From assembly GCF_000003195.3 (NCBI RefSeq), contig NC_012870.2, forward strand, positions 22,126,501 to 22,190,500: a stretch of DNA of 64,000 bases, given 5' to 3'. The stretch is from Sorghum bicolor. Its lineage: Eukaryota > Streptophyta > Magnoliopsida > Poales > Poaceae. Positions 43,869 through 56,145 of this stretch are shown here, piece after piece; position 1 is the stretch's first letter; each line of letters starts with the position of its first letter. The notes beneath the pieces were generated by a model that saw nothing but the letters and a program-made list of their open reading frames with translations, was not told where the DNA came from and did not search any database. Made by a program: the position numbers and the translations under genes.

Positions 43869-44822
43869 CAATGACGGAGCCAGAAAAAAATTATAGCTGG
43901 GGCGAATTGCAACGAAGAAATGAATAAAAAAATACCATATTCACAACCACTGTATTCACATACTCCGATCACACAAATCATGGCAAAAATGTTGCAATCA
44001 TGTATTATGGCAAAAAGTTGACAAAGAACACAAAAATGTTACCTCAAATTTGAAGAATACACTAGTAATTCTTGATCAGTTGATCCATTACAAGATACAA
44101 ATAACTAAGAATGTATGAGACTATAAATTGAATGAATCAATGAGTGCTTGGGCGGCTGCCAATTGAACTTGGTCCGCCACTCAAACAAAATATTTTTTTC
44201 AAGTCTATAGTCTACACAGAAATTCAAGTAACGCTTTTCAATTGACACGCTCTAGCACTAAAGAACGTAGGAGTTGTGAGATTGACAAATCAAAATGCTC
44301 ATGAACAATACCATTTTTTTTGCACTTCTTGCTAATTGCAGTCCCCTCAACCTCGGCTCAATCTAGGCGCTGTCGGTGGTGCTCTCTGGCGAACATGTCC
44401 GCTACCGAGCAGCAGCCAGTAGAGCGCAGAGCAGCAGTAGGCCAGTAGGCAGCAACGGTCGGCCGTAGACACAACACCACGTTGGTGGGAGGCCAGAGCC
44501 TAGAGCACAGGTGGCAAGCGTCGGGCCGGGGCGCAGGTCCACAGGGGGCGGGCGACTAGCCGCAGGGGGTAGACGGGCGGCATGGCGCCGCACTGGCCGG
44601 TGGGTGGCAGGCGACGACCAGCTCTCGCGGCCGGCCTTGCCTAGAGCTGAAGTGAAGGTTCCTCTCCAACGTCGCAGCCGCTCTACTCGTGCTTGATTAC
44701 TCGCTTCTCCTAGCCACGACGCCGTCGAGGACCAAGGTCAAGGAAGAAGAGGGGTTCTCATGCAACCTCGCCGGTAGCTGGGGCGGCCGCCCCACCCCGC
44801 CCCTAGGGTGGCTCCGCCATTG
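43869..44822. mobile_element. Unclassified TIR element ending CAATGRCGGAGCCA
   Basis: 954 bp. The left end reads CAATGACGGAGCCA and the right end, reversed, CAATGGCGGAGCCA: 13 of 14 bases. GAAGT flanks both sides (43864-43868, 44823-44827). A 5-bp duplication with such ends does not fit the common plant superfamilies I know well. The right half (about 44340-44780) is GC-rich with no recognisable protein. Confidence 0.6.
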
Positions 44823-44977
44823 GAAGTTGAATTGACATTGTCATCAATAGGCGCAACTCATTTTCTTTATCACTTAAAGTTCATTGACATTAAGTTATCC
44901 GCCCATCCATGTGTTCTCCTATTCACCATGATGCTGTTGGATTAAACAACCATAGAGATGCCAACACTAAACTTTTA

Positions 44978-45234
44978 CTCCCTCCGTCCCCGAAAGAATC
45001 AATTCCTAGGATCCGTGCCAGTCAAACTTTTTAAAGTTTGACTAACTTTATAGAAAAGAGTAACAACATCTATAATATAAAATACACATTATATGAAAAT
45101 ATATTCTATGATGAATCTAATAATTCTAATTTGATACTATAAATCTTAGCATTTTTTTCTAAAAATTTGGTCAAAGCTTAAAAAGTTTGACTTAGGACAA
45201 CTCTAGAAATTGACTCTTTTGTGGACGGAGGGAG
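44978..45234. mobile_element. Stowaway MITE
   Basis: 257 bp with perfect ends CTCCCTCCGTCC and GGACGGAGGGAG, and TA duplications at 44976-44977 and 45235-45236, as in Tc1/mariner-type MITEs. Confidence 0.92.
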
Positions 45235-45854
45235 TACATTAGATTATTTGTAATGACTCAGTTCATGCACTGCTTGTGCTCCTTGGCGTAAGTATAATTT
45301 ATTTTTGCATTAGGCAGCTGAGCTTACATATCTAGCACTTACAAGATTTTTTTTGTTTCTTATCAGGCATGCACAATATCTAAGATATCTTATGGCTATT
45401 TGCTCCCTGCAATAGTGGCATTTGCATTGATATGTAGTCTGCAGTACATACACTTGCTCAAATCTTGCAATCTCTGAAAACATAATCCTACAACCAATAA
45501 ACTCCTGCAATGTGACAAGCAGAATAAATTGGTACTCGATAAAACTAGATGTGTTCCACACACTGGACTTTATTTTTGATGCTATATGATTTTCTAGAAA
45601 CTTAACATGTTCTAGACCTATTTTTTTCTTTAATTTGCCAATAAAGTAGTGTCACAAGTTTAAGATAAAGACATAAAGTGCGGACTTTTTTGTTTGGAGA
45701 GTTATCTTTAATACTACTACCACCACTTGCTTTTCTTTTCCTGCGAATCGTTTTTTGAGATGCTTTGTGATACCTGAGAAGAGAGTTTAGAAGAGAAAAT
45801 AAGTCATGCGGCAAGGCACTTTATAAAAGGATTTAATGTCTCTTTTGTATTGTA

Positions 45855-46627
45855 CTCCCTCCATCTAAAGTTGAGCATGCAGCCCGCGGGCTAAAGGCAC
45901 GGCTAAAGCACGGTGATTTGGCCCGGCCCGAGCACGGCATGGCCCGATCCTAACCGGGCCTGGGCTGGCCCGAAGCACGTAGCATTGGGCCGACCCCTCG
46001 GCCTGTCGGGCGGCACGGCTCGACCCGCTTTTAATAGCAGGCGCGGTGTTGACCCGGTATCAGGGAATTTGTAAAACTTGAAGTATCAGGTTCTATGACT
46101 TGTGAAACTTGTGACTTTTGGCAAGTGAAATATAATTTGTGAGTATATTGTGTTATGTGAATTGTGAAGTATTTCTGTTACTTGAATGTAATTTACTTAT
46201 GCTTTGTTAAATTCTGTATTAAATTTGGTGTTTTTCATATAGCAGGCCATGGGTCGGCTCAAAGGACTATTGTGCCTCGTGCTTTTCGAGCCGGCACAGT
46301 GGCCTATGGAGGCATGGCCCTGGTGTCACGCGGGCCATACGGGCCTTTGCCGTGCCGGGCCGTTGCTCATCTTTACCTCCACTCCAAATTATAAGGCTAA
46401 GAATCTTAAAAAGTCAAAACATCTTAAGTTTGACCAAATTTATATAATAAGATATTAACACTTATGATATCATTTAAGTATCATTAGGTTCTTCATTTAT
46501 TATATTTTTATAGTATATCTATTTAATTTGATAAATCTTTATAATTATTTCTGTAACTTTGGTCAAACTTGAGGTTATTTGACTTTTCAAGATTTTTAGA
46601 GTGACTTATAATTTGTAATGGAGGAAG
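45855..46627. mobile_element. Stowaway MITE interrupted by an hAT-like element
   Basis: The left end is CTCCCTCCATC, the right end ATGGAGGAAG, flanked by TA at 45853-45854 and 46628-46629. Typical Stowaway interior text (GTTTGACCAAATTTATA) occurs only to the right of the nested insert (45866-46375). Confidence 0.75.
45866..46375. mobile_element. hAT-like non-autonomous element nested in Stowaway
   Basis: 510 bp with ends TAAAGTTGAGCA and, reversed, TAAAGATGAGCA (11 of 12). The flanks CCTCCATC and CCTCCACT are 8 bp long and differ at two bases, fitting an aged hAT duplication. The interior is full of GGCCCG/CGGGCC words. Confidence 0.6.
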
Positions 46628-46867
46628 TATAATACAAGTGCTTGGTGATCAGTGTCTTGGTGTATACACTGTCGTGTGATATTCACCACGACAGAGCATC
46701 CTAGGATTAAGCTCACAATGGTAAGCCACTAGAGAGCTCGACTGGTTGGATTATTCATTGAGATTATACAAACATTGGGTTTGTCGTATGTTGGATTATT
46801 TATAAAGATGAATTATTAGACTTTAAAATTTAAAATATAAAGATGCTTTATTTTGTGTAATGACTTA

Positions 46868-47266
46868 GACCTTGTTTAGTTCCTTCCCAAAAGTTTACAT
46901 CATCGAATATTTCATTATATGTATGAAGTATTAAATATAGACTAAAAATAACTAATTACACAGATTGTGACTACTTTATGAGACAAATCTTTTAAGTCTA
47001 ATTAGTCCATGATTTAATAGTAAATGCTACAGTATTGGAATATTTGCATCACAATTGTCTATTTGTATTAGAATATTTTGCTCCCGTTACCACGCACGGG
47101 CATTTAACTAGTTAGGATCAAAAGATTCGTCTCGCGATTTACAGGCAAACTGTTCAATTAGTTTTTATTTTCATCTATATTTAGTGCTTCATGCATGTGC
47201 CGCAAGATTCGATGTGACGATGAATCTTGAAAACTTTTTGGTTTTTGGAGTGAACTAAACAAGGCC
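46868..47266. mobile_element. Composite of two MITE halves around a Helitron-like 3' end
   Basis: The left half (GACCTTGTTTAGTTCC onward) and the right half (ending GAACTAAACAAGGCC) belong to the GGCCTTGTTTAG family but have a foreign stretch between them. That stretch ends with a CCCGT...ACGGG hairpin (47083-47100) and CTAG (47108-47111) followed by T, the usual Helitron 3' end. Confidence 0.6.
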
Positions 47267-47657
47267 TACTCAAAATTATTAAAAGAGTAATTAAATCTAA
47301 AATTTCACCATATAGACATTCACAAGCTAAATACACTTTTTAAAGACACTCACAATGCAAGACTCTATCACAGAGTCCAAGACAATTAGATGTGGCAGCA
47401 TATTTATTGAAGAAAGAGGTAGAAAAAATAAGACTCTAAATCTTATTTAGACTCTAAATTCATATTATTTGAAGTAATAAATAACTTTAGACTTTGATAA
47501 AATCTGCATGCCCTAATTTGCGCTAGATTCACCACTCCAACATGCTGAGCTAGTTCGACGGACTACCGCACGCCGCAGACATGGTCGCCAACGGCCTGGA
47601 TTCCACGGGTGAGCGCTGGACCTCATCTACGCGGATTTTTTTTTCACATTCTGCTGA

Positions 47658-47886
47658 GGCCTTGTTTAGTATTAAAAAATAGAAAAAAAATAGATTTCCT
47701 ATTACATCGAATCTTACTGCACATACGTAGTAAATATAGATAAAAATAATAACTAATTGTATAATTTGTCTCTAATTTGTTAGACGAATCTTTTAAGCAT
47801 AATTAATCCATGATTGAATAATATTTGTCAAATACAAACAAAAATATTACCAGGTTAATTTTGTAAAAAAAATTAGAACTAAACAG
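47658..47886. mobile_element. GGCCTTGTTTAG MITE copy
   Basis: Starts GGCCTTGTTTAGTATT and ends AGAACTAAACAG. Interior words such as CATCGAATCTT and AGACGAATCTTTTAAGC match the family. The right end is eroded. Confidence 0.8.
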
Positions 47887-48149
47887 TTCATGGATCCCGA
47901 CCACAGTCACAAAGTTCTCGAAATGATTGGATCATGGAACGAGAATTGTGAAATCTGAAACACTTCTTAAAAAAGATTTTTCAAAACTAATTCACATTCC
48001 TATACGACCCCAAGATGCGAAACGTGCCACCGTAGCACGTTGCTTGTGACTGTGATCCCGACGCAGATGACGAGCGCAGGAATCGGCACCTCGCCAGACT
48101 GATGCGTAGACGGCACAACCGTGTCGCCGTCGCGTCCCGGACACTAAGG

Positions 48150-48612
48150 TGTTGTTTATTTCACCTCCAAATTCAAAAAGTTTTCAAAATTCCTCGTTAC
48201 ATCAAATCTTGCGGCACATGCATTAAGCATTAAATATAAACGAAAATAAAAACTAATTACACAGTTTGTCTGTAAATCACGAGATGAATCTTTTGATTCT
48301 AGTTAGTTCATGATTGAACAATATTTGTAAAATAAAAACGAAAATGCTACAGTAGCGAAATCCGAAATTTTTTCGGAACTAGTTTCAAAGAATTTTATAA
48401 AATTTTACGAGATTCTCTATTATATCTAATCTTGTAGCACATGTATGGAACATTAAATATAGATAAAGAAATAATTAATTACATAATTTATCTGTAATTT
48501 ATAAAATAAATCTTTTGAGCCTAACTAGTCTATGATTGGACAATATTTCTCAAATACAAATAAAAATGCTACAGTGTACATTTTGCAAAAAAAATTTGGA
48601 ACTAAACAAGCC
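48150..48612. mobile_element. Two GGCCTTGTTTAG-type MITEs in tandem
   Basis: Two successive units in the same direction, about 48150-48375 and 48385-48612, each with CTACAGT near the end; the second ends GGAACTAAACAAGCC. Confidence 0.7.
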
Positions 48613-48785
48613 CCAAGATGTAAAATTATGTATGTACCTCCTTCTTAACACATGCCTATAACAAAAGAACTATCTAGAATTTTCACTGAGTTCACAAGAT
48701 TTTTCAATTATATGTGTATTTTTATATAGTAGGTTCCACCATAAAGCTTATCTCTAGTCTAGATTTTACTCCCTCCATCCAATAA

Positions 48786-49210
48786 GGCCTAGTTTCACAC
48801 CTAAAAACTTTTTACTCATCGTATCGAATCTTTAGACACATGTATTGAGCATTAAGGCCTTGTTTAGTTCCAATTTTTTTACAAAATAGAAATAGTAGCA
48901 TTTTCGTTTGTATTTGACAAATATTGTCCGATCATGGACTAACTAGGCTGAAAAGATTCGTCTCGCAATTACAGGTATGCTCAATGCATGTGCTACAAGA
49001 TTCGATGTGATGGAGAATCTGAGAAATTTTGCAAAATATTTTGGGAACTAAACAAGGCCAATATAGACAGAAACAAAAACTAATTGCATAGTTTATATAA
49101 ATTGCAAGGCGAATCTTTTAAGCATGATTAGCTCATGATTAGAAACTAATTATTAAATAAAGCAAAAATACTATAATAGCTAAATAAAAAAATCATAACT
49201 AAACAAGACC
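48786..49210. mobile_element. MITE with a second MITE of the same family inside
   Basis: The outer copy starts GGCCTAGTTTCACACC and ends ACTAAACAAGACC, with TAA on both sides (48783-48785, 49211-49213). It is split at GAGCATTAA by the copy at 48856-49059. Confidence 0.8.
48856..49059. mobile_element. Nested GGCCTTGTTTAG MITE
   Basis: 204 bp from GGCCTTGTTTAGTTCC to GAACTAAACAAGGCC. The 3-bp duplication is not exact here (TAA against AAT). Confidence 0.85.
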
Positions 49211-49429
49211 TAAGAAACGCAATTCAAGAGTTTAAAATTTGTCCAACAAAAGACGCTGAGGTACCAGGGCCTAGAGCAGGACCCACACCAGCAGCTAGAC
49301 CCTTTCTCCACTCGTTCAGAAGCGCTGCATCCTCCGCATATATTAAGTGGCGTTCTTCCAGCAGTGCTGCTGCAGCAAACGGGCTGATTATAACAGTAAT
49401 AGAGGCATTTTGGTAATTTTGCTATCTAT

Positions 49430-49669
49430 GGCCTTGTTCAGTTCTAAAAAATTTTGGATTTTGACACTGTAGCATTTTATTTTTATTTGACAAACATTGT
49501 CTAATTATAGAGTAACTTGGCTTAAAAGATTTGTCTCACGATTTACAAACGAACTGTGCAATTAGTTTTTGTTTTCATATATATTTAATACACTATGCAT
49601 ATGCCGCAAGATTCGATGTGACATGGAATCTTAAAAAATTTTGGGTATTTTTTTGAACTAAACAAGGCC
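49430..49669. mobile_element. GGCCTTGTTCAG MITE with TAT duplication
   Basis: 240 bp, ends GGCCTTGTTCAGTTC and GAACTAAACAAGGCC, flanked by TAT (49427-49429, 49670-49672). A 3-bp duplication supports a Tourist/PIF-type origin. Confidence 0.88.
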
Positions 49670-49897
49670 TATATTAGAACTCGTGTATTTTTTTGACAGA
49701 GAGAATATACTTCTTTGTACCATAAATAAACGTAATTCTATCAATGAATTTGAACATGTGTGGAGTCTAGATTTATTGTTAGAATTATATTTTTTTAAGG
49801 ACGAAAGAAGTATGTTTTCTGATAAAAATTTAAACCACATGATCACTTTTTTTTACGGCCGTAGCCTCACAATAAAAAAAAGCCTGCATGCAGTTCT

Positions 49898-50144
49898 GGC
49901 CTTGTTTACTTAAAAAATTTGCAAAATAGGAATAGTAGCACTTTCGTTTGTATTTGACAAATATTGTCTAATTATGAACTAACTAGGCTCAAAAGATTCG
50001 TCTCGTTAATTCCAATGAAACTGTGTAATTATTTTTATTTTCATCTATATTTAATACTCCATACATACGTCTAAAGATTCGATGTGACGGAGAATCAGAA
50101 AAAATTTTGCAAAATTTTTAGGGTGTTGGGAAAAAATAAAGGCC
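49898..50144. mobile_element. GGCCTTGTTTA MITE copy
   Basis: Runs from GGCCTTGTTTACTT to AAATAAAGGCC with the family interior (TAGCACTTTCGTTTG, GATTCGATGTGACGG). The right end is diverged. Confidence 0.75.
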
Positions 50145-50214
50145 AGACAAGACTCCACCTGAAGCAGGAATCCAAGGAGGTCCTTGGGTGTTGGGTCCTT
50201 CCGTCGCTACATGA

Positions 50215-51110
50215 GGCCTTGACCCAAAAACTTTTTAAAATTTCTCATTACACCAAATCATCAGATTTTGTCACTAAATATAAATAAAAAGAATAACTAA
50301 TTATATAATTTGTCTGTAATATGTAAAACAAATCTTTTCAACTTAGTTAATTCATGATTAAATAATAATTACCAAATAAAAAGAAAGTCTTATAATGCCT
50401 TAAAAAGTTTTCACCTCCTCAACTAAAGTCTTGTGTAGTTTCTAAAAAATTTTACAATTTTATTTTCAGATTCTCCTGCAAAACCCAAAAAATAATTTAT
50501 TGAAAGAGTATAGCATGGCCGGACCCATGTTCCAATAAGACATTGTATTAGTTTCTAAAAATTTTCAAGATTTTTCTTCACATCAAAATTTTAGACGCAT
50601 ATATAAATCATTAAATATAAATAAAAAAGTAACTAATTGCACAATTTATCTGTAATTGCGAGAGGAATCTTTTAAGCATAGTTAGTCCATGATTGGATAA
50701 TATTTGTCAAATACAAACGAAGGTGGTACAGTGTCCATTTTGCATAGTTTTTTTGAACTAAACAAGGCCTAAATATAGATAAAAGAAATAATTAATTGCA
50801 CAGTTTACGTTTATATTTGCAAGATGAATCTTTTGAGCCTAGTTAGTCCATGATTAGATAATATTTATCAAATACAAACGAAAGTGCTATGGTGTCCATT
50901 TTGCAAACTAAACAAGGCCTAAATAAGGCCTTAGATCTGTCCACCCAAAATTTTTGACCCATTTTATTAAACTTTTGGACATATACATGGAGATTGAGGT
51001 GAGTTATGTAATTTGTTTTTTTATTAGAATCTAACAACTCCTCCAAATATCCTTCCAACACATCCGGTATAACACTCAAAAATTTTCTTTTCGTGAATTA
51101 AACAAGGCCT
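50215..51110. repeat. Cluster of degraded GGCCTTGTTTAG MITE copies
   Basis: At least three partial copies: about 50215-50430, 50540-50770 (ends GAACTAAACAAGGCC) and 50771-50925 (ends CAAACTAAACAAGGCC). A further end AATTAAACAAGGCC lies near 51097-51110. Boundaries overlap and are approximate. Confidence 0.65.
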
Positions 51111-52346
51111 TAGTGGTGCACCCAAAAATTTTCTAAAGCCTGGACGAATATAAAATTAATAACAGGTCCACACAAATAATATTCGTTGATTTATTATGGG
51201 AGAAAAAATACTACTAAATGATTAGCAGATTCGACATATTAAAGAAATTTCTTTGTTTCTAAATATCAGTCGTTTTCACTTTCGAGAAATAATTTTAACT
51301 AAATATATATTAAAAATATTAATATTTATGATAGAATAGTTAGTATTATTAAAAAGATCTTTGAACCTAGTTTTTTAATAAATTTATTTATAGTTTAATA
51401 AATTTATTTAGAAATACAAATGTTACACATATTTTTCATAAAAATCAAACTTTCAACGCACATATCAACAACGATAGTTATTTAGTGGAAGTATGACATA
51501 AATTATCTTACTCTCTAAATTATTATTTAGAGAATCATTTTCATAAAAATCACTTTCTATATTTCTTCACTCTTCAACAACCTTTTTTATCTTAGGTGCG
51601 CACTTTAGAGAGCCATTCTTATTTTCTATTTTTAGCTAGCAAAAAAATTAAAATAGAAGATAGCTATATTTGCATAATCATTTAGACAAGTTGAAGTTGC
51701 TCTTAGTTTGGGGGCTATTGCAGGGGTGAAAGCATAAATTTTGGCCAACAAAAATAAGGGTGGACACTCAAAAGGAAAATAGGGGGCTACCAGAGTTGAT
51801 CTTATAAGCATCCTAATTGTCCTAACGTCGATGTTAGCCTTTCGATACGTGTTTCTATACTCGACGACGCCCTAAACCGCTGTTGGGCTGGGGCATATTT
51901 GCACAACCTGTGTGTTCTGTTACGAAATGAAGTAAATACTAATGCGCGTCAAGATTCAAGGATGCTGGAGCAAGGTGTGCATCAAATCCAAAATCTAAAT
52001 AGCCATCTCTAAAGGCCCCAGGTCAACTTATCAAAGCAACCTTAAATTCAGGGCAAGCTTCCAAATCAGAGTTTCACATTAAACTGATGCCCCATAGTGT
52101 TACGGACCGAAGCTCACACCAGTAAGCATCCCTCAATATTTAAGGTCTAAACCATCTCTAAACATGGATCACCTTCATCTGGATACAGAAATCAGACATC
52201 CGTGGAAGCTTGATGATGAAATAGGTCCAACTAGTGCTAAATTTATTGGAATATATAGTGCCTACTAGACGGCAAGCCACCACCTCAGCTCCTGCTGTAG
52301 AGTAGGCTAGCAGCTCAACAAAGGTGGAAGGCTGGTAACTGATGTA
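51111..52346. other. Intergenic and 3' flank of the RNase H gene
   Basis: No gene is supported up to about 52000. Stowaway-like text (TCGTTTTCACTTTCG onward) occurs near 51270-51490. The last 300 bases probably hold the 3' UTR of the gene that ends at 52347. Confidence 0.45.
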
Positions 52347-53680
52347 TCAGATGTCACCACGCTCCTCATACACGGCGCCACCTGCAATGTAGTGTAGCCA
52401 GTGATTTTTATGAAAACAAGAAAAGAAAAATAGAATTGAGGGATGAGGTATGTTTTGTACTTTCACGCGTGATACCAATGTTCGCCTGGCGATCCGCCTC
52501 AGCATTCCACTCCTTCATTCAGACAGGAAAGGGGTAAAATCAGCAGAGCACTTAGCAGTACAATAGAAACTAATGCTTCTTTTTTATTGTTATTTTCTTT
52601 CAATCTGATGAAAGCAACTGTTGAGTGTGGTAGCTTGCTTAACTAAAGCATATGAGTGGTAACATCGATCATTGTGACCAAATGTCTATGATACAAAATC
52701 AAAGAGTCTGTAAGACTATATAAAACTGATAAATGCATTGCATACCCGACGAACATGGGTGATCTCAAAGGAATCAAAGTTCTCTTTTAGCTGTTTCACT
52801 TCATTGCACAGCTCCTTCATGTTCGGGTGCTTCGTTTGCCAGACATCATTCACCTATTTAGGATAGAGAAGAACGTAAGCAGCAGCCGCAACAACATTTT
52901 CTTGATAACATAATTCTCTGGTAAAAGATTTAGTTGGAGGGAAGCTTATGCTTTTAAAGATTGCACAATGAATGTAGTTCTCAAGAAAAGGCATAAATGA
53001 TTCGACAATCTAAATCGAGAGTACTTGTACGCATGTTCCTTCCTTACTATCAGAATATAAAATTGCACAGAGAAAAATGCAAAGACAACATTGACAACGT
53101 TATTTAGCTTTGCTCATTCCTGTATTTCTGTAGAGTGAAACAAGAGGCACACTATTATTATTTTTAGGTAGAATAGTATGTACAGAAAAAACACATCTGT
53201 ACAGGTTGCTCTTCTGCTACTTTTTCCCAATTGTCTCTGCCTTTTTCCTTAAGCAGGGCGACATGTCTATCATGACAAAACAGAGAAGCTAGAGAACCAA
53301 GTAAGGGATGAAGCTTTGATAACTTATAGTGAAAAGGATACCTGATTGCAGACAAGTTGAGAGTCGCCATGTACTTTAATACTCGTGAATCCATGATCAA
53401 TCGCTTGTTTCAGTCCTAAGGTCAGGCCCCGATACTCAGCAACATTATTAGTAGCGACACCAAGGCCCTCATGAATCCGAGATACCTTCATAGTTATGTG
53501 ATAACAACGGTGAACCCAGTGATAGATGGAGCAACCGCAAAAAAGAATTTTTTTTCAAGTGCAGTAAGTATTTGATTATACCACTCTACCATCTTCAGTC
53601 ATAAGCACAGCTCCAGCACCTGCTTTTCCTGGGTTCCCTTTTGAAGCACCATCAAAATGAAGAATACCCTTACCCGCCAT
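52347..53680 (-). CDS. Single-domain RNase H-fold protein, five coding exons
   Basis: Coding exons on minus: 53680-53585, 53485-53342, 52853-52746, 52512-52467, 52381-52347 (TGA 52349-52347). They total 429 nt and 142 residues with no stop and consistent phases. The ATG follows a CAG acceptor, so a 5' UTR exon precedes. The fold is RNase H type 1: HFDGASKGNPGKAGAG at the start, TNNVAEYRGL, KVHGDSQLVCNQ and WNAEADRQAN. The four metal-binding acidic residues are D10, E49, D73 and D123, all present. Such enzymes cut the RNA strand of RNA/DNA hybrids. Plants have nuclear and organellar forms, but I see no clear transit peptide here. It is not part of a retroelement: no RT lies beside it and it has host introns. 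Confidence 0.9.
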
Positions 53681-54234
53681 CTGAACAACCAGATAAATCA
53701 GCTTATGCATGAAAATAAATATCATATATGATGGGGACTCGGAAGCATCACAAGTTCACAAGACATGAATCTGAATCATGCAAGTGCATAAAAACATGTA
53801 GCTAAGATGAATTAGTACTTGAGCCTTGAGTTGTTATTGGTTTCTATCACTACCATAAAGCACGAAGACATGCGGTTTATGGGAACTAGACAACCTAGAA
53901 AACGGGGGAAATTTTTCCCAAATCTAAAATGCATAAAATCCGTTTTCATCTCCTATGACCAATGCATGAACAGGCGAACCCCGAAAAAATTCAGTTCATT
54001 TAGGAAAATAAGCCAAGCAACAATTGTGCCATCAGCTACGATCGACCAGTGGATTCCGAAAGTTCAATCGAGAATCGAGAAAAATAAAAATGAACGGGTG
54101 AACGGATCGGGTTCGCAGTAGATCAGCACCAAGATGCCGCACGCGAATGGCGAATCCAAAGCTGACAGTGCTAGATAAATGTTTGGGTTCGATTGAGAAC
54201 GGAGTAATCAACCAGGGCAAGTACGATCCCTTAC

Positions 54235-54380
54235 CAGTTGGAGTGGCGCGGCGGCGGCGGCGGCGGACTCGGGAGCGGCGGTTGCTGCTTCGGCGCCTCG
54301 CTGTTCTGGAGGAGGGACCCGACCGAGTGACCGAGCGAAGTTGTGCGGGGCCGCTCGACTCCGGCCGGGTTTTATAGTTG
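54235..54380 (-). promoter_or_regulatory. Promoter and 5' UTR exon of the RNase H gene
   Basis: On minus CTATAAAAC lies near 54377-54369. A GC-rich, CCG-repeat leader without ATG follows and ends at the donor GTAAGG (exon end 54235). The intron then runs to the acceptor before the ATG at 53680. Confidence 0.75.
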
Positions 54381-54399
54381 GCGACTGGCGAGGTGGGAG

Positions 54400-55130
54400 G
54401 GTTTAGGGTTTAATCTCCTACTATCAATTCGGGATTGATCCTATCAATCAGGATCATTTTAACAACTGATCCTATCAATCTTTGTATAAAACTGGAATTA
54501 AACCTATATATATTATGGATGCCCGCCAAATCGTTGTACAAAACCGAAATTAAATAGATGCCCTACCATAGTTTGACGTAGTATGATATCCAAATCACAA
54601 TTAATCCTTGTCCCAAAATAAACACATATCTTATTTTGTGATATAAAGATGTTTTATACTGTTAATAAATTTGACTCTTTCAGAAATAAGATATTCTTTC
54701 CATCGCCCCATAAAAGTCACTATAAGATTTATGCTGATCAAACTTCTTTTAGATTTAACTAAATTTATAGAAAATATTAGTGACATTTGTATTTATAAAT
54801 AAGTTTATTACAATTAAACAATCTATCAAATAATACTAACTTATGCATTGTGAATATTAATAAATATATATTTAATCAATGTAACTTAGGAGACAGAAGA
54901 AGTGATATTTTAGAGAAAGATACATTGAGAAATGAGAACGAGACTACGAGAGTATGCTACTTTTCTCTCTTAACGTTAAGCTAGAATCACTTAATTCATT
55001 TTAAAAAATTACAATTATCACTTATCAACGATTCAGACACATTTAAGTTTGACCAAAGCCATACAATAAAATAGATGTCAATAACTATTATTAGTATAAA
55101 TAATTAAATTATTTTCTATGATCTCTCTTG
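54400..55130. other. Upstream flank with worn Stowaway-like text
   Basis: AT-rich. Words such as AAGTCACTATAAGATTTATG and TTTAACTAAATTTATAG (about 54710-54790) look like old Stowaway copies without clear ends. No gene is supported. Confidence 0.4.
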
Positions 55131-55374
55131 GACCTTGTTTAGTTCACCCCAAAACCAAAAAACTTTTCAAAATTTCCCATCACATCTCGAATCTTGCAGC
55201 ACATATATGGAACATTAAATATAGATTAAAAATAACAAAAATGTACGGTTTGTTTGTGATTTACTAGACAAATCTTTTGAGTATAGCTAGTATATGGTTG
55301 AACAGTAATTGTCAAATAAAAAGGAAAGTGGTATAGTACTCAAAAACTTTTCGCCTCCTCAACTAAAAAAGACC
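55131..55374. mobile_element. Diverged GACCTTGTTTAG MITE copy
   Basis: Starts GACCTTGTTTAGTTCACC and ends CAACTAAAAAAGACC, with family interior text. No exact duplication. Confidence 0.75.
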
Positions 55375-56145
55375 TTATTTAATCAAACTTATCTTAAATT
55401 TATAGCTATCTTGTTGCACGGATAGGGTAGTAATTCTCTGGTGGCTTTGTTTATCACAGATTAAAATAAAATGACTCTATCAATGAAGTCTTTAAAAATA
55501 TGCTCTCAAAAATCTTTGGTAGAAAGAAGCTAAAAATATTAGCTTTTTCTAAATTTACCTCATTCTATATGACGTTGTGTAAAGTTATATTTTAAAAAAC
55601 TTTATACGTACAAATATTTTACCAAAACCGTTTTAATATTCTACTGATAAAGCCATTGATACTTTTTTGTTTGAATTTAAGCCGTTGATACTTGTGATAG
55701 AGCCGAAGCTACAGAACTGGCTGCTACCGCCCTACGGACAAAACCGGACAAGACTCCACAAGCAGAGATAACCACGCGGGCGCAGGAATCCAATGGGACC
55801 TTTTTTTTTTTGGTGACACTATCCAATGGGTCTTTACTCCGTGAGTCCAGTTCACGCTACTCGCTCTGTAGAGTTGCTAGTGAATAATATTTACATTTAT
55901 AATTTTAAATTAATTTATTATACTAATCTAGTAATATTTATTTAATGTTATAAATATTTATTGATTTTGTCTCTATAATAAATTTGATATAATATAATAA
56001 AACATAGTACACGTTTTCATGGATAAGTGAGTATACTACTCTTCCAATTAACAAATTAATTTTTAAAGTTATTCTAGATCAAACTTTTAAATTAAATAAC
56101 TAAATTTATTAAAAAAGTATGAATATTTATAATACCAAATAAGTA
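55375..56145. other. Intergenic, AT-rich
   Basis: No gene or complete transposon is recognised. A (T)12 run lies near 55801. Confidence 0.4.

Noticed and set aside
53164..53400. A 78-codon frame on minus
   Set aside because: It runs through an intron of the RNase H gene and into an exon in the wrong frame.
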